Assembly (NCBI GenBank): GCA_903825395.1
Contig: CAIKAF010000023.1
Span: 62,001-126,000 of the forward strand
Source of the DNA: an uncultured Flavobacteriales bacterium
Lineage (GTDB): Bacteria; Bacteroidota; Bacteroidia; CAIKAF01
Length of the DNA stretch: 64,000 nt
Direction: 5' to 3'
Part shown: positions 1-8,411 of the stretch, one piece after another
Layout of the letters: the number at the start of each line of letters is the position of its first letter
How positions within the stretch are numbered: position 1 is the first letter of the stretch
Notes under the pieces: model-generated
The model's database searches: none
The model's input: the letters and a program-made list of their open reading frames with translations, nothing else
Told to the model about the DNA's origin: nothing
Made by a program: the position numbers and the translations under genes

Positions 1-4
1 ACCT

Positions 5-529
5 ATGATTCAAAAAATGATGCAAGGGATTTTAGGTGCCGGCCTGATGGGCCTGTTTGGTTGCGCAGCTCAGCCCCCGCTCGAAACGGTGCAATATGTT
101 GATTTACAGAAGTATGCGGGAAAATGGTATGAAATTGCTTCCTTCCCAACCCGATTTCAGGCCGGATGCCAAGCGACAACGGCAACCTATACGTTAAGCC
201 CGGAAGGTCATGTTGTGGTTGAAAACCGATGCCGACGCGACAGCCTTAACGGTGAATTGTCCTACATTAATGGCAAAGCCTGGGTTGAACCCAATTCCGG
301 GAATGCCAAATTAAAGGTCCAGTTTTTTTGGCCCTTCCGTGGAAAATATTGGATTTTAGAGCTTGACCCCGAGTACCGGTATGCCGCCGTTGGCCACCCA
401 AACCGAGAATACCTTTGGATTTTATGCCGCGAGCCTAAAATGGAGGCTGCTCAATTTCAAGAAATTTGCCGCAACCTGAAGGCCAAAGGATTCGATATCA
501 ACCGCCTTGTACTCACTCCTCAGAAGTAA
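5..529 (+). CDS. blc: Lipocalin-family outer-membrane lipoprotein (Blc-like)
   Basis: A 174-residue lipocalin. The family binds small hydrophobic ligands, and bacterial Blc members sit in the outer membrane. The signature GKWYEIASFP lies near residues 39-48, followed by the usual beta-barrel run. A short hydrophobic N-terminus ends in a lipobox-like LFGC with Cys20, so it is probably lipid-anchored. Start choice is uncertain: the ATG is 4 bases from the window edge, and in-frame ATGs at residues 5 and 6 would give a more typical lipoprotein signal. The length fits Blc. The next gene, hemW, begins 7 bases downstream, so they may be cotranscribed. Family call is firm; the ligand is unknown. Confidence 0.85.
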   Translation: MIQKMMQGILGAGLMGLFGCAAQPPLETVQYVDLQKYAGKWYEIASFPTRFQAGCQATTATYTLSPEGHVVVENRCRRDSLNGELSYINGKAWVEPNSGNAKLKVQFFWPFRGKYWILELDPEYRYAAVGHPNREYLWILCREPKMEAAQFQEICRNLKAKGFDINRLVLTPQK

Positions 530-536
530 GCACTAC

Positions 537-1652
537 ATGGGTCTTTATGTTCATATTCCCTTTTGCCGAAAGGCCTGCCACTACTGCGATTTTCATTTTA
601 CAGTCAATTTAAACGGGGTTAAGCCCCTGCTTCAGGCGCTATCGATAGAGGCTCAAAATCAAGCCCCGTTCTGGACTCAGCAAACCTTTGATTCCATCTA
701 TTTTGGAGGTGGGACGCCTGGATTGTTGGGCCCCCGGCAACTGGAGCCCCTGCTGAACACGCTGAGGAGCAACTTTTCTATTGCTGCAGAGGCTGAAATT
801 ACGCTGGAAACCAACCCGGATGATTTGTTGGAATTTGGAGCTCACGCTTGGAAAGATTTGGGAATCAATCGATTAAGCCTCGGGGTTCAATCGCTAAACA
901 CCCAGGTGTTGGCTCGACTCAACCGGGCCCACGATGCCAAGCAAGCGCTTCAGGCCCTGGATAAAATTGAAGCTGCCGGGGTTCAACGCGTTTCGGTGGA
1001 TTTAATGTTTGGATTGCCCGGTCAAAGCCGCGAAGATGTATTGAGCGCCGCCCGCGAACTGGCCCAGCGCAATGTACACCACATTTCAGCCTACGGACTC
1101 ACGGTAGAAACCGGCACTCAATTGGAATTGGCTGTGCGCAAAGGCAAAGAACAGCTGCCCGAAGAGGAAGAATCGGCCGAGCAATTTTTGAGCCTGCATT
1201 CGGTATTGAGTGAAGCTGGATTTGAACATTATGAGGTATCCAATTATGCTCGCGCGGGGCAGCGTTCCCGACACAATTCAGCCTATTGGAGTGGAGAAGA
1301 TTACTTAGGACTTGGCCCTTCTGCACATAGCTTGCAGGCCGACAAACGCTGGTTTAACCGCTCTTCCAATGGCGCCTATGTGCAAGCCATGCAACAGAAC
1401 ACCTCCATTCAAGACTTGGAAGAATTAAGCGCCAATCAAAAAGTGAACGAATGGTTAATGACCCGCATGCGCACCTTGGAAGGTGCAGAAGCAAAAGAAG
1501 CCATTCGGCGGGTTGGAAAAACACAATGGAACATCTGGCAAGATTTAAAGTCGGAATTCCCCGCATCGTGGTTCCAAACCGATAAAGACCTGGCCTTTAC
1601 TGCCGAAGGCTGGTTGATGATGGATTCCTATTTGCGTAAAGCCATTCTGTAA
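537..1652 (+). CDS. hemW: HemW-like radical SAM haem chaperone
   Basis: 371 residues from the ATG at 537. This start puts the conserved MGLYVHIPFC opening at the N-terminus; an upstream in-frame ATG at 507 would overlap the lipocalin. The radical SAM cluster motif CxxxCxxC is Cys10, Cys14 and Cys17 (CRKACHYC). The downstream GGGTP and the LxxGVQSL motif are also visible. The family was long annotated as oxygen-independent coproporphyrinogen III oxidase, but members with this CxxxCxxC, HxxF-lacking pattern act as haem chaperones (HemW). It fits with the c-type haem protein encoded at 5.6 kb, though no direct link is shown. Full length for the family. Confidence 0.9.
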   Translation: MGLYVHIPFCRKACHYCDFHFTVNLNGVKPLLQALSIEAQNQAPFWTQQTFDSIYFGGGTPGLLGPRQLEPLLNTLRSNFSIAAEAEITLETNPDDLLEFGAHAWKDLGINRLSLGVQSLNTQVLARLNRAHDAKQALQALDKIEAAGVQRVSVDLMFGLPGQSREDVLSAARELAQRNVHHISAYGLTVETGTQLELAVRKGKEQLPEEEESAEQFLSLHSVLSEAGFEHYEVSNYARAGQRSRHNSAYWSGEDYLGLGPSAHSLQADKRWFNRSSNGAYVQAMQQNTSIQDLEELSANQKVNEWLMTRMRTLEGAEAKEAIRRVGKTQWNIWQDLKSEFPASWFQTDKDLAFTAEGWLMMDSYLRKAIL

Positions 1653-1777
1653 TTCCAAGCCGTAGAAGGCAATTTCAGCCCATTGGCGATTGGAAATCAC
1701 AACACATACTAAAGTTGAAAAGCTGCCGTTTAAGGTGACTGCAGTTACCAAAGGTGAAAATATCCAAAGTGGCTGCT

Positions 1778-1785
1778 TAATTTTG
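1778..1785 (+). promoter_or_regulatory. Candidate -7 box TAATTTTG before dsbD
   Basis: TAATTTTG matches the Bacteroidota -7 consensus TAnnTTTG exactly and lies 20 bases before the dsbD ATG. I see no matching TTTG -33 element at the right distance, so this is a single-box prediction. Confidence 0.4.
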
Positions 1786-1805
1786 CAATCCAAACCATTG
1801 ACATT

Positions 1806-3986
1806 ATGCGATTCATTTTTGCCATCATCGGTTGGTTGAGCCTGGTTTTTATGCCCGCGCAAGCCCAGCAGGAAAATATACATTGGGCCTTATCTGTACA
1901 GCCCAATGGAAAAGGGAACTACAGCTTGGTTATGAAAGCCAAAGTGGCTCAGGGATGGCATTTATATTCTCAAACGAATCCGCCAAACAAAACTGTTTTT
2001 CAAGTTATTTTAGGCCAGCAAGCCCCTAAAGATGTTGTCTTTAGCGAACCTAAGCCCAAAAAAGTCAACGATGAGTACTTAGGTCCCACCGCTTATTTTG
2101 AGGAGCACAATGTCACCTTCAAAAAAGACCTTGACTTATGCAATTTGCCACCCAATTCAAAAATCCAAGTGAATGTGTTGGGACAAATCTGCACGGAAGA
2201 TGCCGGCATGTGTCTTCCGTTCGACAAATCCTATTCCATTTCTTTTTCTCCTTCGGCTGAGGTCTGCGGATCAAACCCAGGAACCTCCGATGCAACAACA
2301 GCACCAGAAGCCACCGAAGGAGCAGAAAACGATTTTGATGGCGATGGGATTGTGGACAGCCTGGACCTGTGTCAAGATAAACCCGGCCCTAAAGAATCCA
2401 TGGGCTGTCCGGATAGCGATGGAGATGGAGTTCATAATGGAAAAGATCAGTGCCCCGGGGTGGCTTCAGACCGCGCCGACGGATGTCCGGAGGGCGGAAG
2501 CGCTGAGGCCATTTGGGGCTCTGGCAATGACCCTGAGCGGCTAACGAATCAGGTTCGCGCCCGTGTACGGGAGGATGGGGGCTGCACCGGAGCTGACAAT
2601 CAAAGTAAAACTCCCTGGGGTATTTTCCTTGCCGGATTTTTAGGCGGATTGCTGGCCTTGTTAACACCCTGCGTATTCCCAATGGTTCCCATGACAGTGG
2701 CCTTTTTCACCAAACAAAGTTCTTCTCGGGCCAAAGGAATTGCCAATGCTGCCACCTATGCCCTATCCATCATTGTCATTTACACCGGTTTGGGCTTTGC
2801 GATTACCAAAATTTTCGGTTCCGATGCCTTAAATGCCATGGCTACTAGTGCCTTTTGGAATCTGCTCTTCTTTTTCATTTTCGTTGTGTTTGCCATTTCC
2901 TTTCTTGGGGCCTTTGAAATCATGCTGCCCAATAAATTATTGAACGCGGTTGATAAAAAAGCGAACAAAGGTGGCTTGGTGGGCATCTTTTTCATGGCCT
3001 TTACCTTGTCTTTGGTTTCCTTTAGCTGTACCGGCCCTTTGATAGGCACCTTGCTGGTTGAGGCTGCCAATACTGGAAACAATGTGGCTCCCTTAATGGG
3101 TATGTTTGGCTTTTCGGTAGCTCTTGCCCTGCCATTTGCCCTGTTCGCGGCCTTCCCCGGCTGGTTGAACACCCTGCCCAAAGCGGGAGGCTGGATGACA
3201 TCAGTAAAGGTGTCTCTAGGGCTGTTGGAATTGGCCTTGGCTCTGAAATTTTTATCGACTGTTGACATGGCTTACCACTGGGACTTTTTATTCCGGGAAC
3301 GCTTCCTCGCCATGTGGATTGCCATTTTCTCCCTGTTGACCTTGTATTTGTTGGGCATTTTTAAAACAGCCCACGACAGCTCAGGGGAAACCAAATTGTC
3401 GGTACCCCGTATTTTCCTTGCTGTAATTTCATTGAGTTTTACGTTGTACTTAATTCCGGGATTAACTGGAGCTCCATTAAAATTGCTCGCCGGATTGGCT
3501 CCTCCTCCCTCCTACACCGAATCGGCTCATACCAATGCTGGTGGCGGACATTGCCCAATGGGACTAGATTGTTTTAATGATTTGGCTCCGGCCATGGAAG
3601 CGGCCCGCGAACGGAATAAGCCCATTTTCATTGACTTTACCGGGTATGGTTGTACCAATTGTCGACTGATGGAAGAGAACGTGTGGACTCAAGGAAAAAA
3701 CATGGAACTGCTGCGCGACAAATTTGTGGTTGTCAGCTTATTTTGCGACGACAAACGTAGCATTCCCGAGCACCTTCAAAAAATTTCTCCGGTTAGCGGA
3801 AAACCAATGACCACCATTGGAAAAGTGTGGAGCGATTTTGAAATCTATCACTTCAAGCAACAAAGTCAGCCTTTGTATGTGGTGATGGACGGGAATGGCA
3901 AGTTGTTGAGCGAGACCTATGGATATGAGCCGGATGGGGCCTTATTTCAGGAATGGTTGGAGTGTGCCTTGAAACGGCATAAATAA
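1806..3986 (+). CDS. dsbD: DsbD-type thiol:disulfide reductase with inserted TSP3 calcium-binding region
   Basis: 726 residues carrying the three DsbD parts. A signal peptide (1-20) is followed by an N-terminal periplasmic DsbD-alpha domain with Cys129 and Cys136. A polytopic membrane core from about residue 270 carries TPCVFP (287-292) and SCTGP (about 407). The C-terminal thioredoxin domain has CTNC near 616. The protein moves electrons from cytoplasmic thioredoxin across the inner membrane to periplasmic disulfide and cytochrome-maturation pathways. Between the alpha domain and the membrane core, at about 176-229, there is an acidic Cys-rich insert with two DxDGDGxxD calcium loops of thrombospondin type 3 form. 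The frame is intact through it. The insert is unusual for DsbD; its role is not known. Confidence 0.9.
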   Translation: MRFIFAIIGWLSLVFMPAQAQQENIHWALSVQPNGKGNYSLVMKAKVAQGWHLYSQTNPPNKTVFQVILGQQAPKDVVFSEPKPKKVNDEYLGPTAYFEEHNVTFKKDLDLCNLPPNSKIQVNVLGQICTEDAGMCLPFDKSYSISFSPSAEVCGSNPGTSDATTAPEATEGAENDFDGDGIVDSLDLCQDKPGPKESMGCPDSDGDGVHNGKDQCPGVASDRADGCPEGGSAEAIWGSGNDPERLTNQVRARVREDGGCTGADNQSKTPWGIFLAGFLGGLLALLTPCVFPMVPMTVAFFTKQSSSRAKGIANAATYALSIIVIYTGLGFAITKIFGSDALNAMATSAFWNLLFFFIFVVFAISFLGAFEIMLPNKLLNAVDKKANKGGLVGIFFMAFTLSLVSFSCTGPLIGTLLVEAANTGNNVAPLMGMFGFSVALALPFALFAAFPGWLNTLPKAGGWMTSVKVSLGLLELALALKFLSTVDMAYHWDFLFRERFLAMWIAIFSLLTLYLLGIFKTAHDSSGETKLSVPRIFLAVISLSFTLYLIPGLTGAPLKLLAGLAPPPSYTESAHTNAGGGHCPMGLDCFNDLAPAMEAARERNKPIFIDFTGYGCTNCRLMEENVWTQGKNMELLRDKFVVVSLFCDDKRSIPEHLQKISPVSGKPMTTIGKVWSDFEIYHFKQQSQPLYVVMDGNGKLLSETYGYEPDGALFQEWLECALKRHK

Positions 3987-4321
3987 ATTCACGCCATCTC
4001 CGCGCACGTAGGGTAAAAACCGGCCGCCTCCAAGCCTGAACCGGATTTTTACCGCAAAGAACTCTATGTCGGCGCAAAGGCCGCAAAGGAGCTGACGTAA
4101 AAGCCATTATGCATGGGTTCCAGCCCAAAACTCAGTGAACTCCGTGCCTACCTCCGCGGGCTTTTTGGTAAAAATTAAGCAGTTGGGCCTTGACACGCTT
4201 TTTTACCTCAGTGGTAAAAATTAAGCAGTTGGGCCTTAAATAGCGCTCAATGTTCTCGTTTTCTTTCTAGGGCACGTATCCCCCTTGTTTTTCTTTCGCT
4301 CCGACAATTGTACATTTACAC
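3987..4321. repeat. Degenerate palindromic repeat debris and a 25-bp direct repeat
   Basis: No gene here. From 4053 to 4175 there is a degraded inverted-repeat element running from TTTTACCGCAAAG to CTTTTTGGTAAAAA, of the same general type as the better preserved copy at 17728-17857. It is followed by two identical 25-bp copies, GGTAAAAATTAAGCAGTTGG plus GCCTT, at 4167-4191 and 4213-4237 (period 46). The same tail, with changes, follows the 17.7-kb element (17849-17872). A possible porin promoter, TACATTTA with TTG 23 bases upstream, lies at 4311-4318. Confidence 0.6.
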
Positions 4322-5500
4322 ATGAAGCAACTGATTTGCGGCCTGATTTGCCTGGTCTTTTTAGGCCAATTATCGGCACAACGAGAAACGGAAAGCGATG
4401 AAGCTCCCCTAGGAACAACCTCAAAAGGAGTACGTTTTCAGAAAGATTCCCTGTTTTTGGTCAATATGCGGTTTCGGATGCAAAACCGTTTGTTTTATGA
4501 AAGCGAGGATGGTTTAAATCTTCAGCCTGCCACCCTAGGCTTTCTGGTTCGGCGGTTACGGTTCCGATTTGACGGATATCTCTTCAGTCCTAAATTGGCC
4601 TATTACATACAGCTTTCTTTCAGCCGAAATGATCTAGGTTTGGCCGGAGGAACGGTCGCTGAGCCCATTCGAGATGCCATGATTTACTACCATTTTTCTC
4701 CAAATTTTTACATCGGTTTTGGACAAAGTAAACTGCCAGGCAATCGGCAACGCGTAGTTTCTTCCGGCAATTTACAATTGCCAGAGCGGTCGCCGGTGAA
4801 CAATCTGTTGACCTTAGACCGAGATGTTGGGGCCTTTTTTTATGCTACGTTACCCGCAGGAAAACAGGTTTTTCGCCTGAAAGGAGCTGTAAGTTCTGGC
4901 GAAGGAAGAAACGCCCTTCCTAGAGATGCCGGTTTAGCCTATACACTTAGAGCAGAATGGCTTCCTTTTGGATCATTTAAAAACAGCGGAGATTATTCTG
5001 AAGGCGATCTTGAATGGGAAAATCAACCCAAACTGTCCATTTCGGCAGGGGGCCACTTCAACCAATGGGCCATCCGACAAGCGGGTACACATGGATTGGA
5101 CATGAGCAGTCCATCTGATTTTCAAGCCATTTTAGTTGATTTGGCGTTCAAATACAAAGGCTGGTCTCTTATGTCTGAGGGAATTTATAAAACGGGTAAT
5201 CTGCCAACAAATTCAGCAATTCTTCCCATTCTGGGCCAAGGAATTATGATACAAGCAGGTAAAATGGTAAGCAAGAAAACAGAACTGGTGGCTCGTTGGG
5301 CTCAGTTTATTCCTTTAGCATCTGTGGCTATGCAATATCCGCAACGCAGTCAAACCGGCATAGGGTTGAATTGGTATATTCAAGGGCACCGGATAAAATC
5401 TCAGGTGTTCATGGGGTATGAACAATCGGGCAGCCGTTGGGATTTAAGCCAACCCGGGAACAATTGGATTGGTCAATTCCAAGTTGAATTTGGAATCTAA
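4322..5500 (+). CDS. Porin O/P-like outer-membrane beta-barrel protein
   Basis: 392 residues with a signal peptide (cleavage after about residue 20, SAQ). The rest is a series of amphipathic strands typical of the phosphate-selective porin O and P family of Bacteroidota, including the recurring features LRRLRFRFDGYLFSPKLAYY near residues 76-95 and a C-terminal strand ending in a hydrophobic residue (FQVEFGI). The role would be diffusion of small anions or other solutes across the outer membrane; substrate cannot be read from sequence. It is monocistronic by spacing, with repeat debris upstream and 93 bases to the next gene. Confidence 0.75.
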   Translation: MKQLICGLICLVFLGQLSAQRETESDEAPLGTTSKGVRFQKDSLFLVNMRFRMQNRLFYESEDGLNLQPATLGFLVRRLRFRFDGYLFSPKLAYYIQLSFSRNDLGLAGGTVAEPIRDAMIYYHFSPNFYIGFGQSKLPGNRQRVVSSGNLQLPERSPVNNLLTLDRDVGAFFYATLPAGKQVFRLKGAVSSGEGRNALPRDAGLAYTLRAEWLPFGSFKNSGDYSEGDLEWENQPKLSISAGGHFNQWAIRQAGTHGLDMSSPSDFQAILVDLAFKYKGWSLMSEGIYKTGNLPTNSAILPILGQGIMIQAGKMVSKKTELVARWAQFIPLASVAMQYPQRSQTGIGLNWYIQGHRIKSQVFMGYEQSGSRWDLSQPGNNWIGQFQVEFGI

Positions 5501-5570
5501 ATTCCAGATCGCCCAAGCTCAAACAATCAAATTTAATGTTCAAGCATTGAAAGGTTTAGGCTTTTTCTCG

Positions 5571-5578
5571 TACCTTTC
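5571..5578 (+). promoter_or_regulatory. Candidate promoter TTG-N21-TACCTTTC
   Basis: TACCTTTC differs from TAnnTTTG at the last base and has TTG at 5547-5549, 21 bases upstream, the spacing expected for the Bacteroidota housekeeping sigma factor. It lies 16 bases before the ATG of the haem/copper protein. Confidence 0.45.
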
Positions 5579-5593
5579 GATAAATTTCAATGT

Positions 5594-7156
5594 ATGAAGA
5601 ATGCATTCGCTTTCCTTTTTTTACTGGGCTTAATCTCTACAGGTCAGGCTCAAACACCCACTTGGTCAGACAATGTAGCCTGCATCGTTTATAACCGTTG
5701 CTACTCCTGCCATTATACCGGAGGTCCTACGCCATTTTCCCTAAAAACATACTCTGAGGCATTTTTGGTTCGGAATGCCATGAAATCGGCTGTCCAAGCC
5801 CGACGCATGCCCCCCTGGCCCGCAGATCCCTCTTACCGTACGCATGCGCACGAGCGTTATCTTACCCAAGGCGAAATTGATTTAATAAAAAATTGGGTAG
5901 ATGCTGGAGCGCCAGAAGGAAATCCAAACAATGCACCCAACCCTCCCGCAATCAATACCGGAAGCCAAATTGGTACACTAAGCTGGTCAGGCAAAATGTC
6001 AGATTACGTAAATCCCCTGAATCAGGAAGATTACCGGTGTTTTGTTATTCCATTAAACAATGCCCAAGCCGTCTATTTATCAGCAATGGAAGTGATTCCC
6101 GGAAATCGAGAAATGGTACACCATTGTTTGGTCTATGCCGATAATACTGGAATTCCAGCCCAACTTGATGCCAATGACCCCTTGCCTGGTTACACTAATT
6201 TTGGGGGCACTGGTTCTCAAGACTCAAAATTTTTAGGAGGCTGGGTGCCCGGCGGCGACCCCATTGTTTACCCAGCCGGTATGGGTATGAAGTTGGAGCC
6301 CAACTCCAGCTTGGTGCTTCAAATGCATTACCCTATCAATACCCAAGGCAAGCTGGACAGCACTCGAGTGAATTTGAAATTCGCTACAGGTACTACCCGA
6401 GAAGTAATGAACATGCCCATTTTAAATCACATTACTACTATCAATCAGCCATTGGTTATACCTGCAAATACCGTACGCAGTTTTACCGCAGATTATACCA
6501 TACCCTACAACACCACGTTGTTGTCCATTATGCCCCATATGCATTTGATTGGAAAATCCATGAAAATCTATGCCCTTCCTCCAGTGGGTGATACCATTCC
6601 TCTGGTAAATATTCCAAATTGGGATTTTTCATGGCAAGGAACCTATTCTTTCCGGAAACCCCTCATTTTGCCTGCCAACTCAGTACTTAAGGCCGAGGCC
6701 GTGTACGACAATACCACCAACAACCCCAACAATCCAAGCAATCCGCCACAAACGGTGACCGCCGGAGAAGCCACTACCGATGAAATGCTGATTGCCTACT
6801 TCTCTTTCTTGATTCCGTCCTTCGCATCCGATGCCAATATTGTTATTGATGTGGATACGGTTCCCCCCGGAATTGCTCAATGCATGGTCCTGAGCAATCC
6901 GGATTTCCCTGAAGCAACCCCGCTGAAGTTGTACCCCAATCCCACCTCAGAACGAGCGACCCTTCAAATTCCTGAATCGTGGAAAACTCCCGAAATACGT
7001 TTAACGGATGCCAGCGGTAGAGAGTTACCTGTTTCAAGCATACGCATTCAAAACGAATTGCTGCTCGAGGGCCTACCCTGCTCCCCCGGCATGTACACGC
7101 TAACCGTACGTCATGAAGGGCAACACTGGATTGGGCGTTTGAGCATAGCCCCCTAA
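5594..7156 (+). CDS. Secreted cytochrome c-copper type II monooxygenase-like protein with T9SS signal
   Basis: 520 residues. Signal peptide 1-20. A c-type haem domain follows with CYSCH at 36-40 and a possible distal Met72 (RMPPWP). Residues about 130-425 resemble the two-domain core of copper type II, ascorbate-dependent monooxygenases such as PHM. All metal ligands of that family can be matched: HH at 176-177, H245 in QMHY, HxH at 315 and 317, and Met398 in TTDEM. The C-terminus (445-520) begins LYPNPTSE, a type A T9SS sorting domain, so the protein should be exported to the cell surface. Inference: the attached haem may feed electrons to copper in place of ascorbate. The substrate is unknown. 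Confidence 0.8.
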   Translation: MKNAFAFLFLLGLISTGQAQTPTWSDNVACIVYNRCYSCHYTGGPTPFSLKTYSEAFLVRNAMKSAVQARRMPPWPADPSYRTHAHERYLTQGEIDLIKNWVDAGAPEGNPNNAPNPPAINTGSQIGTLSWSGKMSDYVNPLNQEDYRCFVIPLNNAQAVYLSAMEVIPGNREMVHHCLVYADNTGIPAQLDANDPLPGYTNFGGTGSQDSKFLGGWVPGGDPIVYPAGMGMKLEPNSSLVLQMHYPINTQGKLDSTRVNLKFATGTTREVMNMPILNHITTINQPLVIPANTVRSFTADYTIPYNTTLLSIMPHMHLIGKSMKIYALPPVGDTIPLVNIPNWDFSWQGTYSFRKPLILPANSVLKAEAVYDNTTNNPNNPSNPPQTVTAGEATTDEMLIAYFSFLIPSFASDANIVIDVDTVPPGIAQCMVLSNPDFPEATPLKLYPNPTSERATLQIPESWKTPEIRLTDASGRELPVSSIRIQNELLLEGLPCSPGMYTLTVRHEGQHWIGRLSIAP

Positions 7157-7183
7157 TCTTCCCTTCTTCGATTGGTCGAGGCG

Positions 7184-8164
7184 ATGGACAGTTCAAAACA
7201 GCCCCAAGTTCTAATTACCGGTGCCGCCGGTTTTATTGGTGGAGCATTGAGCCGCTATGCCATTGAAGCGGGTTACCGGGCAATTGGAGTTGATGATTTC
7301 AACCGTACAGCAGAACAGCTGGCCTGGAAATCCATCCCGTTTCAAGAATGCATAGACCGGGAGGCCTTCATTAAAAACCCTGACCGCTGGCTTTCAGATG
7401 TCAAGGCCATTTTTCATTTGGGAGCCCGGACCGATACCTTTTGCCTGGACGAGGCAGTACTGAAACACCTAAACCTAGATTATTCAAAAAAAATCTTTCA
7501 CGCTGCTGCCCGCTACAAAATCCCCTTCATTTATGCTTCATCTGCCGCCGTTTATGGGGCGGGAGAACATGGCTATCAGGATGGATCCCAATCCCTCATG
7601 CAGCTTCGGCCATTAAATCCATATGGACAAAGCAAGCTGGATTTTGATTGCTGGGCCATGGAACAGGCAGAACAACCAAAAGCCTGGTTCGGATACCGCT
7701 TTTTTAATGTGTACGGATTTGGGGAACACCATAAATCCCGCATGGCATCAGTGGTATGGCATGGCTACCACCAAATAAAAGAAACAGGTAAAATGAACTT
7801 GTTTCGCTCCTACAAAACAGATTATCTGGATGGCGAACAACGGCGAGACTTTATTTCGGTGAACGATGTAATTCGGGTGTTGTGGTACAGTTTTCAACAG
7901 CCATTTGCTTCTGGAATCTACAATTTAGGTACGGGGACTGCGCGCTCCTTTTTAGACTTAAGCCAAGGCCTATTTTCGGCATTAGGCCTTGTCCCCAAAA
8001 TTGAATTTATAGATATGCCCGAAGGCCTTCGAGACCGCTATCAATATCATACCCAAGCAGATATGCAACGGTTTTTTCATTCCTCTAAGTACCCCTTTGC
8101 TTTTCAATCGCTGGAAGATGGCATTGCCACCTATGTAGAGCAGCTCCAAAAAACAGCGGGATAA
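7184..8164 (+). CDS. hldD: ADP-L-glycero-D-manno-heptose 6-epimerase-like
   Basis: 326 residues, an extended SDR epimerase. A Rossmann GxxGxxG motif (TGAAGFIGG, 12-20) and the YGQSK catalytic pair (147-151) are present. The family-specific stretch FNVYGFGEHHKSRMAS (174-189) and the later DGEQRRDFISVNDV match HldD/RfaD rather than generic epimerases. The enzyme makes ADP-L-glycero-D-manno-heptose for the lipopolysaccharide inner core, in keeping with the Kdo transferase gene at 62.3 kb. I chose the ATG at 7184 over an upstream TTG at 7172. It lies 27 bases after the preceding stop, so readthrough is possible. Confidence 0.85.
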   Translation: MDSSKQPQVLITGAAGFIGGALSRYAIEAGYRAIGVDDFNRTAEQLAWKSIPFQECIDREAFIKNPDRWLSDVKAIFHLGARTDTFCLDEAVLKHLNLDYSKKIFHAAARYKIPFIYASSAAVYGAGEHGYQDGSQSLMQLRPLNPYGQSKLDFDCWAMEQAEQPKAWFGYRFFNVYGFGEHHKSRMASVVWHGYHQIKETGKMNLFRSYKTDYLDGEQRRDFISVNDVIRVLWYSFQQPFASGIYNLGTGTARSFLDLSQGLFSALGLVPKIEFIDMPEGLRDRYQYHTQADMQRFFHSSKYPFAFQSLEDGIATYVEQLQKTAG

Positions 8165-8222
8165 ATTGGGAGGACTTTAATTGCTTTCTGTTTCAGGACG
8201 CCAAATGCTTTTCTTGCCAGGT

Positions 8223-8364
8223 GCGGCAGGTATTGAATCCAAAATGGGCACAAGAGCCTGCTACGGCTGCTGCAGGCCAACGAGGCGTTGCGAGGATCCG
8301 CCACAGCCCACTAACAGCACAACCGCCCGGTGTGCGGCCTACCAATGAAAGCACAGCTGCCGCC
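8223..8364 (+). repeat. Covarying structured repeat, copy H (divergent)
   Basis: The most divergent of eight copies. It keeps the left block (GCGGCAGGTATTGAA), a central block reading ACGAGGCGTTGCGAGGATCC, and the right block (GAAAGCACAGCTGCCGCC), in the right order and spacing, but the intervening stems are poorly paired. It lies between two convergent genes (hldD and the glycine-rich protein). Confidence 0.65.
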
Positions 8365-8411
8365 TTCTAAAACCCACATTCAAAAAACTGAATGTTCTGA
8401 CGGCATGATAA

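Noticed and set aside
2331-2492. Frameshift or chimera in dsbD
   Set aside because: The frame is continuous and both flanking DsbD domains are complete, so I treat the TSP3 part as a true insertion.
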